Below, piece after piece: positions 12,654-24,337 of a stretch of DNA of 64,000 bases. The DNA is from Strix aluco (taxonomy: Eukaryota; Chordata; Aves; Strigiformes; Strigidae): NCBI RefSeq assembly GCF_031877795.1, contig NC_133933.1:64678984-64742983 (forward strand), written 5' to 3'. The position numbers and the translations under genes were made by a program. The stretch's first letter is position 1; each line of letters begins with the position of its first letter. The notes beneath the pieces were generated by a model. That model did no database searches, was not told the DNA's origin, and worked only from the letters and a program-made list of their open reading frames with translations.

Positions 12654-12691
12654 GCTCATCAGTGACTCCAACCAATGAGTCACTGATGAGC
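12654..12691. repeat. Perfect 15-bp inverted repeat, 8-nt loop
   Basis: The left arm 12654-12668 is the exact reverse complement of the right arm 12677-12691, separated by 8 bases. The right arm includes TGAGTCA (12676-12682), the AP-1 consensus. It may form a hairpin in the AIG1 pre-mRNA. Confidence 0.9.
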
Positions 12692-14344
12692 TCCTGAATG
12701 TCAGAGATCTCTAGTTAGTTCAGAGTCCGTGAGTACAGCTCATGCACTCTGCTTTCTGCTGTCCAGCACAGGAGCCCATTCCATTCATTGCTTGGTGACA
12801 CTGTTCATGCATTCAGCATAGCTGTTGTATGCCTGCCCCTGGTGCAGCCACACTGTAGGAACTCATGCTTTGAGCACGAGAGGTACCAAGTGCCACTTGG
12901 GAGACAATGGTCACAAACCCACCTGATCTTCCTTAAATGAGCTGTACCATGCTGCTCACTACATTGGGATGGAGTAGTATTAGCCTTCTCTCCACTGAGC
13001 AGTGACATACTGACTATTCCTGCATTGTCTATACCACAAACGGGAGCAGCAAAGGGACGACTGCTGCCATGGAAACCTCACCTGATGGCCTTTCTTAATG
13101 GGTTCATTCCTGCTTGAATACAAGCTATCTCCATGCCGCACAATAAAGGGCTGATCAACCATAGGCATAAAGCTTCCACACAAGATTGCTGATTACTGAT
13201 GTTAATGAATGCCTTCAACGTTGCAATTCTAGTAGTCATTATTGCTGTCCAACCTCATTATTAGATAAGCACAGGGGAGCATGCATTAAGGTTTACTTAG
13301 GAGTGCAAATCTAGATCCAATTTAAGACCCTGTTACTGAACAGGTATAAAAAATGGGTCGTTTAGATAAAAATAAACTGAGGAGAAAAAGTTTAAACTAA
13401 AACTGGACCGGCTACTTTTGAAAAGATAAAATTAACTTGAACCTCCCTGTGTTTTGCTTCCATGGCAGCCCATGTAGACATAATCGAGTGTTTTCAAAAA
13501 TGAATGTGTTACAGGTCATCAAGCTAATTTAGCCATTTGTTAGAACTGGTAAGAAAAGAAGGAATGGAAATATTCACACATTGTATTCAAATTAAAATGT
13601 CTGTTAAAAAAAGTGGTGATTTTCAGAAATTTTCAACCAGCTGGTGTAGAAATCAGAAAAAGCGATCTGAAGGCACACAATATTGCTTCTTTTTTAAAAA
13701 ATCTGTCAAAAATTTGACTTTGTAGCTGTTTTTCACTTCTAGTATACAGTAGATGTTGCATATCTCTCCTATCAAAGTCATCAGAAGGCAATGAAAACTA
13801 TGCAGAAAAGATACATGTACATTTATTCGTTGGCTATAGATCTTTTGTTAATGAGAAAAAGTAACTACAAAAAATTGTTGGAACTATGTGGTTCACATGT
13901 GCTCTACCTGTTGCTTTGAGTACTGCACCTGTTACAACATCATCTGTAAAACTTAGTCCTGGTGGAAGCAAGCTCAACATATGGATATAATGGCAGATAA
14001 GTATGACACCTGAAAGGTTTTGTAATGGGAGACATGTTGCAGAAAATGGATGCTCCTTCATGATGGCTGCTTTCAGCTACAGGAGTTTGCATATACTCTC
14101 ACAGACATCACAGCTTGGTGGCACGTTGTGGTCTGAGCTCTGAGAGTCTCCACCCATTTTCTGCCTGAGTTGAGTCCTTCAGCAAAATCTGAAGCTGAAT
14201 AACACTCAGTACTATGTGTTCTAGGAACAGGATCTACTAGATGAGGGGCTGTGTAACTTTTCAAGAGCAGTGAATGAGAGGACACAGAATAGTAATGCAT
14301 GTCGTAAAATGGCTGAAGACCTCCCAGTGCTCTTCCTCATAATA

Positions 14345-14480
14345 GAAGAAGCACTTCAACAGATCTCAGAGACAAGAAATTAAAATCTGATAATGGAAAT
14401 ATCTTTCTGCATGATACCTAATTAACCTCTGGAATGCTCTACCCTATCTTTCAGTGATATATCACTGAAATCAAGATATT
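14345..14480 (+). mobile_element. Ancient CR1/L3-like fragment
   Basis: The order of short blocks resembles the region of CR1/L3 just before the 3' end: 'ggaaatatctttct', then 'taattaacctctggaatgctctaccc'. In better-preserved copies this encodes the '...RKHFFT...RCWNGLP' stretch. Divergence is high and no frame is open. A 22-bp palindrome at 14449-14470 lies inside it. Confidence 0.35.
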
Positions 14481-15009
14481 AAAAAAAAATTTTGAATTAT
14501 ACAAGCGTGGAAGTCTAGTTAGTCCACTCCTCTTCTCTGGGCTGTATCATGCAACTCTCAACACGCTTCTGAAGTCAGAAGACTGTAGGAGCAATGTTAT
14601 GCTTAAATTCAAAGAGTACAAAGCATATAAATCATCAAGACTGAAGGATCCAAGCATCTACTTCTTGACACAGGTTTTGGAAGAAAATTTCCCTTATAGG
14701 CTGGTAATTCCAAAATGGCCTGCTAATCTTCTTCTGAAGCATCTGACTTTAGCTACAGCTAGAGCCTGGATACATGACTACTCTGATCTACTACGGCAGT
14801 TGTTACTTCCTGCAGTAGCAAATCCTTTTCCACATCTCTTGTGCCATTCGGGATTCCAGTGACTGGCAGAAAGGAAGGCTGAATCTTTGGTCCTGAACAA
14901 ATCCTAGGCCAGTTCCTCTTGTGGCTACTCTTTACCAAACAACAGAACACGGGCATTTTCTACACTTGTATTTCATGATCTTTTCTAGCATCACTCTCTT
15001 CCTTTTCCA

Positions 15010-15178
15010 CAGAAAGTGAGAACTTTACCCAGAACTATTAAATTGTGGAATGTCTCCCAAAGGAGGTGATGGGCTTACAGCAGCTGAGTCATTCAAAACT
15101 TGAAGGAACAAATCATTTGTGGTTATAGAGTAGGGACCAACCCTGTGCTTTCAGAGGCAGGAACTCAATGACCCACAC
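15010..15178 (+). mobile_element. Ancient CR1/L3-like 3' end
   Basis: Block order matches the CR1/L3 3' region: 'aaattgtggaatgtctccc', 'ggaggtgatggg', 'cattcaaaacttgaag', 'agggaccaaccctgtgctt', 'aactcaatgacc'. No intact frame remains. It may be the continuation of the fragment near 14350 or a separate insertion. Confidence 0.45.
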
Positions 15179-16119
15179 TAAATCTGTTCTACTTTTGGAT
15201 TCTAATACTGACTGATGTGAGGCACATTATCATAAATCCTGATGATTTTTTTCCTCCCCTCTGCTCCCCCAAAACATAGAGCAGCTTGTTCTGCATCTAA
15301 TCAGAATAGTTAAGATCTCAGCCACATTCAGATGCTGGGCTTCTTATAATACCAGCCAGCCAGGCCTAAGTCACCTACACCAGGAATGCACATTGTTTAG
15401 AAATTTTAAAGACTAAAAAATAAGTTCAATAAAGTGTCACCAGTTAGGAAATAACTGCAATAATCCAGTCTTGTTCCAGTTTCTTACACTGGATTCTTCT
15501 CCATTGATCTGAGTGGTGCTGAACAATATGTGGGTCATAGGACTGTGCTACTGGTATGGAGTGGCTTATGCAGTCAGAACAAGACAAGTCCTGGAAAACT
15601 GCAGCTGCAAATAATGTCACATGCAAAACATACTCAGCATGACATGGTGCTGGCACCCTTTGGGATGAGAAAAGCTTAGCAGAAATTTGTGTTTATGTAC
15701 AGGTAGTTAGAATGACAGAAACTCTGCACATTCGCTGCAAGGTGTTGTCATCTTTGCAAGTCATCTATTTCGATAAATAATATTTCATTTTAAATATAGT
15801 AATGGTTGCTATGCCTTCTTGAGCTATATTTTAAGGAGCTGCACAAGCAAGTGAGAATGTATTATCCATGCATGTTATCTGTGATTGTACTGTTGCTTTG
15901 ACTGAAACATTGGAGGATGTAGAGGTGGCGGGGAGCCAGAATGTAACAGTCCATAATGACTATGTCAGACCTAACAGGCTGAGGATCCATGCAGCCTTCT
16001 CTCGCTGAACGCACTTCTGCTCTCCCACCCTCCTTCTGGGTCAGGTACAGGGGACGCTAATCTTCTCCTGGCCTATTTCTGCTGCTTCTATTTCTTCCTA
16101 CTCTTTCCTGTTCTGAGTA

Positions 16120-16240
16120 GCTCTGGCTCCAACTCTTTTCTCCTCCTCTGCATTGTCTCATCTATCACCCACCTCTCCATCAGCCTTCCACTCTGATTTC
16201 AAATCCTGTCTCTCTCTCTCCCCCTCCCAGCTTTTCTCAC
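16120..16240. repeat. Pyrimidine-rich tract
   Basis: A stretch dominated by C and T on the plus strand with several CTCTCTC runs. It is low complexity. The open frames crossing it on both strands reflect the biased composition. Confidence 0.6.
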
Positions 16241-17563
16241 TTACTTGCATGATTTCAGCTTTCAAGCTGCTGACCTGTGAGCTGCACATTTGCTTAACCA
16301 TTTCTCTTTTAACCCATGGCTCTAGTTCATCTCTTTTACTTGCCTCAAGGACTTTTTCCCCAACCACTGCTTCCTCTGATCTCTACTGAACCTCTGTCGC
16401 CAATGCTCACTTCCAAAAGCACTCGTGACCCCCTCCCTACATACAGACCCTCAGCACACCCTAGCACAGCCACGCTGTCTCTCCTGCTCCACTGGCACCA
16501 GCAACCAACCAATTGTGGTTTCTCAATCCTGCCCTTCCTTATCGATACGGATGTCAATTCCCACCAAGCTTCACATTCTAACTCTCCAGCCTTCCCTCTC
16601 TGAATGTCAAGGTTTGTCCCAGCAGTCTGCACCCTCACCCCTTTGCCAACATCTGCTCTTTCTGATCTTCCTCTCCTTCTATGGAGAATTGCTAGTGGAA
16701 ATCCTACAGCAAGGCTGACAGCATTGATCTCAAATTAATTCCAACTTCTCAGTGTACATTCCTTTCTTAAATTTGTTCAAGAGGAATTCAGCAAATCGCT
16801 CCATCTAAACGCTCTCCCTTGGCAAATCTACAGAACTCTCCTAAAGTCACTTCAAGAGAAACTTTATTTTCAAATGAAAGTTTAAAGGCACCTGAGCTCT
16901 TTAAATAGCTTTATCAAAAAATGAAGGAATGAAACAAGTCCAAGCTTGGCACATGTGGAGGCAACTTCTAGTGGATCTGAGACAGCAACAAGAGAGCAGA
17001 TCAAGTCTTTTGCTCCCAAACACGTAGCCCAGCATGACTAGAGCAGTGGAGTCAGAGTTCTTAGGGTCTGGTTTTTTGGCATCCTCAAGCGCTCAAAAGC
17101 AGAGGGAACAAGAAAACCACTTTAAATAAACGTATTTGTCTCAGTTTATTTTAAGGACATATTAGGCTCTGATATTAGTTACCATGAGGTCATTCTTATT
17201 ACAAGGAGCAACACATTTCTGGCTCTTTTCTGTTCCTTGACAACCAACTCCATACACCCACTGGCAGTCTTTTCTGGTAGTACTGGCAAGCTCTTGGGTT
17301 TTCTTAGCAGTGTCTAGATTTAACAATTCAATACAAATTGTGACCTTTACAAGCCATGCTAAATAAAGCCAATTGGCCTTTCCCATCTTATCCCATGGCC
17401 TTGATCCTGAAAGTCCATGTATGGTCTGCAGCAGGCAATGCAAGTCTGTGAATGCTCTGCCTGGGCACAGTTCCTTAAGAGCAAGGAAGAGCTCCCCCTC
17501 ACAGAGAGCACATGAGCTAAGTGTGCCTACTCAAATGCTCTCTGACTGAAGGGAGAGAATGTG

Positions 17564-17575
17564 AAAAAAAAAAAA
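17564..17575. repeat. A12 run
   Basis: Twelve adenines in the AIG1 intron. No retrocopy was recognised upstream of it. Confidence 0.85.
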
Positions 17576-18339
17576 GGGTTTACTCTTCAGGAAAGGATAT
17601 TTCTCAAGTAACGTGTCTCTGAATAATGATTAGGGGATATCAAGTTATTTAGCTATGTTCCTCCAACTTCAGTGATTCTATTCAGAATTGTTTGCCTGTT
17701 TTCTCATTTATCAAATATATATAATAAAAGCTTACTATTCCACCACCTCTTTCATATGTGAAAGATTAATCCACATATGAAATAAACCAGAAACTCTCCT
17801 CTAGTTGGAGTTGAAAAAAATGCATTAACAGAATCAAACTTAAACAATATCCTCCTGTATGCTCCTTCACAGTACAAAGTGCAACATGATACACAAATCA
17901 TGTAGCATGGCAAAAAAGTTTCAGCTGAGATGGGGAGAGAGTTCAAAATTCAAGGGCAAAATGCAGACATCTGATTAGCAACTATCTCCACTTTATACTG
18001 AGAGAGTTGCAGTGAAAACACTTCTGCTGAGGGAAAAATGATGCAGTGAGGACAAATTCTTAAGTGGCATATTCCTAACTTCTAGGTAAAAAGACATAAA
18101 CCAAGAACTAAGCCCCAGCAGGCGATCTGTGCACAACCAAAGGTACAAAGTAAGAAAGTTCCACCAGACTGTATGTAACTAGGCCATTTGCATGTGTAGT
18201 CTCATTTTAATGCACTGTGCTAACCTTGATGGGTCAAATGGTACACCAACAAGGGCAGCAAATCCAAATTAAGTAATTCCAAACCCTCAGAGTGACTAAG
18301 GTCTCTACTTCATTGTGGTCAGACTTAGCAGCAGGAAGA

Positions 18340-19542
18340 TAACAGGGCGATCCGCTTATTGGATGAGGGAAAGGCTGTGGATGTTGTCTACCTTGACTTC
18401 AGTAAGGTCTTTGACACCGTTTCCCACAGCATTCTCCTGGCAAAACTGGCTGCTCGTGGCTTGGATGAGCGCACACTTTGCTGGGTAAAAAACTGGCTGG
18501 ATGGCCGGGCCCAAAGAGTTGTGGTGAACGGAGTTAAATCCAGTTGGAGGCTGGTCACGAGTGGTGTCCCCCAGGGCTTGGTTTTGGGGCCACTCCTGTT
18601 TAACATCTTTATTGATGATCTAGATGAGGGGATCGAGTGCACCCTCAGTAAGTTTGCAGATGACACCAAGTTGGGTGGGAGTGTTGATCGGCTCGAGGGT
18701 AGGGAGGCTCTGCAGAGAGATCTGGACAGGCTGGAGCGATGGGCTAAGGCCAACTGTAGGAGTTTCAATAAGGCCAAATGCCGGGTGCTGCACTTGGGCC
18801 ACAACAACCCCCAGCAGCGCTACAGGCTTGGGGAGGAGTGGCTGGAGAGCTGCCAGTCAGAGAGGGACCTGGGGGTGTTGATTGACAGCCGGCTGAACAT
18901 GAGCCAGCAGTGTGCCCAGGTGGCCAAGAAGGCCAATGGTATCCTGGCTTGTATCAGAAATAGCGTGGCCAGCAGGGACAGGGAAGTGATCTTACCCCTG
19001 TACTCGGTACTGGTGAGGCCGCACCTTGATTACTGTGTTCAGTTTTGGGCCCCTCACTACAAAAAGGACATTGAATTACTCGAGCGTGTCCAGAGAAGGG
19101 CAACGAAGCTGGTGAAGGGTCTGGAGCACATGTCGTATGAGGAGCGGCTGAGGGAACTGGGGTTGTTTAGTCTGGAGAAGAGGAGGCTGAGGGGAGACCT
19201 CATCGCCCTCTACAACTACCTGAAAGGAGGTTGCAGAGAGATGGGGATGAGTCTCTTTAACCAAGTAATAAGCAATAGAACAAGAGGGAATGGCCTCAAG
19301 TTGCGCCAAAGAAGGTTTAGACTAGATATTAGGAAGCATTTCTTTACAGAATGGGTTGTTAGGTGTTGGAATGGGCTGCCCAGGGAGGTGGTGGAGTCCC
19401 CATCCCTGGAGGTGTTTAAGAGCAGGGTCGACATAGCGCTGAGGGATATGGTGTAGTTGGGACCTGTTAATGTTGGGTTGATGGTTGGACTGGATGATCT
19501 TCAAGGTCTTTTCCAACCTAGACAATTCTGTGATTCTGTGAT
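18340..19542 (+). mobile_element. CR1 LINE, 5'-truncated, with open RT frame
   Basis: A chicken-repeat-1 type non-LTR retrotransposon copy. It begins inside the reverse-transcriptase domain and runs through the end of ORF2 and a short 3' UTR. The terminal octamer repeats ATTCTGTG lie at 19525-19532 and 19533-19540. The endonuclease domain and everything upstream is missing, as is typical of 5' truncation during target-primed reverse transcription. The element is antisense to the AIG1 transcript. The open reading frame and recognisable 3' end suggest a comparatively young insertion. CR1 insertions usually lack clear target-site duplications, and none was evident. Confidence 0.95.
18359..19456 (+). 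pseudogene. CR1 ORF2 C-terminal part (reverse transcriptase)
   Basis: An open frame of 365 codons with no internal stop. The first codon is TTG, not ATG, so it is an interior fragment of ORF2 and not a gene with its own start. Counting from that codon, RT motif A is LDFSKVFD at residues 12-19. The GVPQG turn is at 69-73, where the common CR1 form GVPQGSVLGP has Leu in place of Ser at residue 74. The catalytic FADD box is at 99-102. The C-terminal part carries the CR1 thumb/tail pattern with [11 protein letters not shown] and RRATKLVKG. Full ORF2 is about 900 residues or more, so the endonuclease and the N-terminal part of RT are absent and the copy cannot mobilise itself. Confidence 0.93.
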
Positions 19543-19818
19543 AGTGGACCTCAGCTGTGAAAGGCAAGTACACTCTGAGTGAGAGGGATGAAAAAATGCT
19601 CACTTTTCATACTTTCTAGTAGATTTTCCCAACCTGTGAAAGTGAGATATATTGTATTGGTATCACGGAGTCAAGATTTGGCTTGCAGTCTCAACCGAAT
19701 CTTGGATAGAGGCTTCAATACCACTTGCAGGCTGAAGACATGCAGAACTTGCAGATGATGGCACACTGTAGCTTGTGTCTGCCTCCAGTGTCCCCCAAAG
19801 ACCTTCTTTCATAAGAGT

Positions 19819-19875
19819 AGAATGATCCTTGAGGTCCCTTCCAACCTGGTATTCTATTCTATGGTATTCTATGAA
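19819..19875 (+). mobile_element. Short CR1 3' end
   Basis: About 57 bases carrying the CR1 signature 'ccttgaggtcccttccaacctgg' followed by TTCTATTCTATG/ATTCTATG tail repeats. It is in the same orientation as the larger copy ending at 19542 and lies about 280 bases beyond it, so it is a separate, severely 5'-truncated insertion. Confidence 0.85.
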
Positions 19876-21583
19876 ATGGGCTTTAAGTGCAGAATTTAGC
19901 AGGATGACCTTTTAGGCTGAATAAGCAATTGTCTCAGATCATCTTTAGAGAAATCACAACTTGGAATAAGGTGAGTCACTTGAGAGTAGCCCTATCCATT
20001 TTGGAAATAATGTGCATGCTGGCAAAAGCAATAAACAGCAAAAGCAAAGAGAGATGACCTAGGCTGTAACCGAGTATTTGCTTAGTAGTTAATTTCTTAA
20101 TGCAGGATCTTCTTCCCCTGGTTTACTTGTCCTACAATTTCCTTTTACCTTGTACTTGTAGGTGTAGAATGTAGATGCACTGTCATAGGCAGGATCAAGC
20201 CATGTGAGTATCACATTGATGCTATAATAGCTTCTTAGAAGATTTTAAGACACTTCTGGTTTTATTTCACTTGCAGAACTGGATCGTGTCAATTTTCTAT
20301 TCCTATTGAATACTACTGCATGTGTCTACTCAGATGATTTTGAGAAAACAGCAGTTGCCACAGGAGGTCAGATCACAGGTACAGTAGCTCTGCCAATCTG
20401 TCTCCAGGCACCCTTCAGAGGAAGGTTGAGAAATATCGCAGTTATGCATTATTATATGTGGTTTAAAAAAAAATTACTTCCTCCTGAAGGAATCATTATG
20501 TGCCTTTTTGCATGAGGCTGTCCTTATCTTACAATTACAAATATTATTTTTTAAGAAGCATATGTATGTTTATAAAAGCAAATGGCAGAATGTGATTGTT
20601 GTCCTGGGACACAACATCCCACTTCAGCTGGATTGCTAGCATTTTATGATCACTCTGTGAGCGTATATGTGTACGAATAATGGCCTCTCTTTCATTGGAC
20701 CGAAGGGGCAAGTTGCATAGTTGAAGCAGTATGACAGTACTGTCTTGAGCCCATGTTCCTCTTTCATTAGTTTTATCTCACTTAACTGGCGGAAAAAGCA
20801 TTATCCACAATTTTGGAAAAGATCCTCTTAGCTGAGGGAAGCATGTTGTGAGATGAGAAGAAAGAATATGAGAAGTAAACAGGGGACATGAAATGTTTGC
20901 AGAAAGGATAAAGGATATACGGTATCTCAGGAGCATTGTAAATAAAAGAAAGGTTTAGTGAAAAATAAAATACTAGAATGACCAGAGTAAATCAACTCTG
21001 TCATGTAAGTTAGGTGCTTGAATAGAAACTGCTCAAAGACTTAATTTAATGTTGTGTAAGAAAGCTTATTTCTGTTTTAGTTTAATTTTTCACAAACATT
21101 TGCATTTTTTAAAACAAACTTCAGGGTGTTTGGATTGCTGGCTTATTCTGTAATCAATTTTACAGAAAGAGTTTATGAACTAGTAAAGAAAAAGGACAGT
21201 GTTCTATCTTTTCTGTTGTTGCTTCAGTACTGATGCAGGAAATCATTTGCCTATTCTCAATTTTATTTGATAGAACAAAAACCCTAAGCAATAAAACTAA
21301 AGTCCAAGAAAAACATTTAGCTTGAAAAAAGGTTGAAAAATGTAGCCTTGGAAAGACCACTGCTTACATGGGATTGTTCAACAAATTCCTGTTGTGTGAG
21401 GTTTGGCATATACTTTCTAAAAATATAAGCATCTGGGGAAACCAGACAAAGCCCAGGTCTTGGACCAAACGAGGCATGCAGCGTGAATCTGTTAGCGATT
21501 ATATCCATAATGAAATATGTGCCCAAATTTAGCAGTACAAAACCCCCAATACAATATGAAAACAAAGCATGTACAGCCCTTAC

Positions 21584-21699
21584 CATAAAATATAGCCAAC
21601 AGCGAAGGTGCACACTGCAGCCAGTCCACAGCTCCTGCTGGGATACTGATGATGTGTTGTTCTCATCTCGATTAATACAAAGGGCAAAACTGTTGTATG
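21584..21699 (-). CDS. AIG1: AIG1, coding exon starting at the catalytic His
   Basis: A 116-base exon on the minus strand with acceptor TTTTTTCAG and donor GTAAGG. It encodes 38 complete codons beginning [13 protein letters not shown], passing through HHQYPSR and CTFAVGYIL, and ending with TG, which the next exon completes to Trp. Human AIG1 reads HTTVLPFILIEMR and CTFSVGYILW at this place, and I count about 32 of 38 residues identical against my recollection. In human AIG1, Thr43 and His134 are the catalytic pair. His134 by my count is the first residue of this exon, codon CAT at 21697-21699. The preceding exon should end with a complete codon (Met in human). It was not found in the window. 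Confidence 0.95.
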
Positions 21700-21992
21700 C
21701 TGAAAAAACCAAAACAACGGGGGAAAATCAGGTGATACAAATGATTCTCACTGCATTTCCATGCTAGTTCTACAATAAGAAACTTAATCACAAAAACCTG
21801 AAGACAATTTCTTGATAGTAGAAAGACAAGGTAAAATGACTATAGTTGATCAATAACCCAAACAATATCGTTGCTGTAACATCCAATTGTTTGAGAGAGC
21901 AGAGGAAAACCAAGTAAGCAGAACATGCTTTTCCTTTTGTCTAGGAATCCAAGGCAGATACTCAGTGAGTAAAAAGGGGATGTGGCATGAGG

Positions 21993-22075
21993 GGACATGG
22001 GCCCTAGTACCAGTCAGTTTGGCCTTGCAGTTGCTCTGTGATCTTTGCCACATCACCTCAGTTATTTTGACCATT
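21993..22075 (-). mobile_element. MIR-like SINE fragment, part 1
   Basis: Plus-strand text resembles the reverse complement of the MIR core: a 'gttgctctgtgatctttgccacatcacctca' arrangement equivalent to 'agctgtgtgaccttgggcaagtcactt'. The copy is diverged. It may belong to the fragment at 22231-22312, with intervening unrelated sequence. Confidence 0.45.
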
Positions 22076-22230
22076 CAAGTTAGGAGACAACACATCTGAT
22101 TTCCAGAGACTATGCACAAACAATGCCGAATGAATGAATATAAATGGAGGTATTTAATGCTTCTGAGAATTAGGTTTAAATGTATCTCAATCTAGGAACT
22201 TGAAAAACAGGGGACATACATTCAAACGAT

Positions 22231-22312
22231 AGCCTCAATACCTCTGTTCCTCCATCTGTAAGACAGGAGCAATTATCTTCTTCAGAAAGGTGTTGTGAAT
22301 CTTAATTTGTTA
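22231..22312 (-). mobile_element. MIR-like SINE fragment, part 2
   Basis: Contains 'gcctcaatacctctg', 'tccatctgtaagacagg' and 'ggtgttgtgaatcttaa'. These are in the order of the reverse-complemented MIR 3' half ('gcctcagtttcctcatctgtaaaatggg' then 'gttgtgaggatt'). Confidence 0.5.
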
Positions 22313-24337
22313 GTTGTTGTACAAAATGGTTTTAGATTCCCAAATGAAACATATGAAAGCCAAAGCTGTAAAAGCCATTTTCAGCCACTTGTCTTTATTT
22401 AGCCGTGAAACTCCTTATTTTGTCATTTTTCCATACATATTTCCTACACTGCCCCTTCTGAGAAGGTCTGTTCATCCAATTAATGTCAGCAGCATGAAAA
22501 ATTGCATCTAGCCTGCCCCCAACACTCGATGTCTAGATTTCAGAGAGCTGGCAGGCATGAAAATCTACATAAGTGAAGAACAAATGTGCCAGGAAATAAA
22601 CCCCATCATTTCTGAATACACAGCTCAATAGGACCAGCATTATCAGTGACTCCAGAAACTTACCCTGCCTTGCCACCATGGGGCCAAGTTATCACTGGTG
22701 TACAAAGGGAATTATTTTAGTTGAGAGCTTGGCTCTGGGGTGTGGTGTGACTGTGACTGTGAACTCTCCTGCCCAGTCCACAGGGAGGTCTGCAGGTGCA
22801 AGGATTGCAAAGGCAGCCTAAGCCCTAAACCAGGTTCAATCCTTCCCTAAGCATTTGACCACCAGTTGGTAAAGAAAGTTACGGTTTACACTGGCCACGT
22901 TCTGCCATCAGATGCGCACATGTAGTTCTGTGGGGAGCTGGAGGGACAGATTTGTAAGTTTGTAATAATTACTCTGTAAACCCACACCAATTTTCATCAA
23001 TGTGAAGACAGGACAGACATGGAGTAGAAATATCCTTGTGTGGCTAACAGGTCCAAATGAGAGGAAACAGAGTGAGGTCTGAGCCTTTAACAACTGCGGA
23101 GAAGGAAGAATTGTTTGAATGGGAAATGATAAGATAATGGAAATACTCTGTCTCAGAGATGTAACATAATTTGAATCAGATAACTGCTCTGATTTCCAAG
23201 GCATTAGTAACTAATGACTATCATTTGGAGAATATCAGGTAGATAATACAGCAGTTAGGGGAGCTTTCAATTTCTTCATCTCTTAACAACTTGTTCTACC
23301 CCCACCCCTTTAAACACTATAAATCAGCATCAGGGGAATACAAAGATGTTTTACATGCAGTCTGCAATAGAGGTGCCCACTACTAGATGAGAGGTCTATA
23401 AACTGCATAGGACCTTCAGAGTCTACTAACAGGGACTAACAGCAAAGCAAGCCCTGGAGATTCACCTGTATGTCTTGCATCTGTATGGAAAAAGCCTTCA
23501 GACAGAGATCAGTACCTCACTCTGCATAGCCCCAAAAGCAGGGTAGCTGGAGGCTGTGCAAATGTCTCCTCCCATGCCTCCATAACCTCTTCAGAGAAAA
23601 AAAAATAAGACAACAAAGACTATTAACTCCAAACCCCACCCTTGATATTCCTTGTACAATGTATTCCAGTCACTTAGTCTTAACTCTTCACTGTAAGGAT
23701 GATGGTTACAGAGCTTGTGAGCTCCATTTCTCAATTGAAACCGCTTTAGATACTGCTGGTTGATGCACTCTTCACTGATGACAACAACTTAACAGCTTGC
23801 TAATTAAAAAGTGGTTAAAATAATTTCATCAATCAACCCTTAATCTAGAGTCCTCTTCTCCTTTCCCACCTCCCAATTCCTGTGATTATATAATAAAATA
23901 GGTCATTACTTTCCTAAATTCTCCCTTCTGCACTCTTCTAAAGGTAAGGGGGCAGGGAAAGAGGATAATGAGCTGTATCACTAAAGAGTTTGTATACAAA
24001 ATCCTGTTAAAAGTACAGTGCAATTAAAAGTGTAAAGAGAAAATCAGATGTGTATCTTTAATCTTAGTTTATTACAGCAAATGTTGATGCTACCTGCAAA
24101 CACTGATATTTTACAAATCCAGAGTATGAACTTTGGTTTAAAATGTTCTAGTGAAACTGCCACTCTTAAAAGCTTTCTCAGATGCTTTACCAAAACTACA
24201 ACCAAGATAAAATCTCCCTTTCCTACATTTCAGCCCCTCCAAAAACCTCAATTTAAAAAACATGAAATTTTGTAGGTAGGGATACCTTCTGTCAAACAGT
24301 GCCAGTTAAAATTCTGGAGCTGTAAATACCAAATCTG

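Larger units (their letters stand above)
10670..21583 (-). other. AIG1: AIG1 intron with CR1 insertions
   Basis: A 10.9-kb intron, donor GTAAGG and acceptor TTTTGTTTCAG on the minus strand. It carries the 1.2-kb CR1 reverse-transcriptase copy (from about 18340) and a second small CR1 3' end (about 19819), both antisense to the gene. Two decayed CR1/L3-like fragments lie near 14350 and 15010. It also holds a perfect 15-bp inverted repeat at 12654-12691, a 22-bp palindrome at 14449-14470 and a pyrimidine-rich stretch at about 16120-16240. No further exon was recognised. Confidence 0.8.

Noticed and set aside
18388..18807. 139-codon minus-strand frame
   Set aside because: It is the antisense shadow of the CR1 reverse-transcriptase frame.
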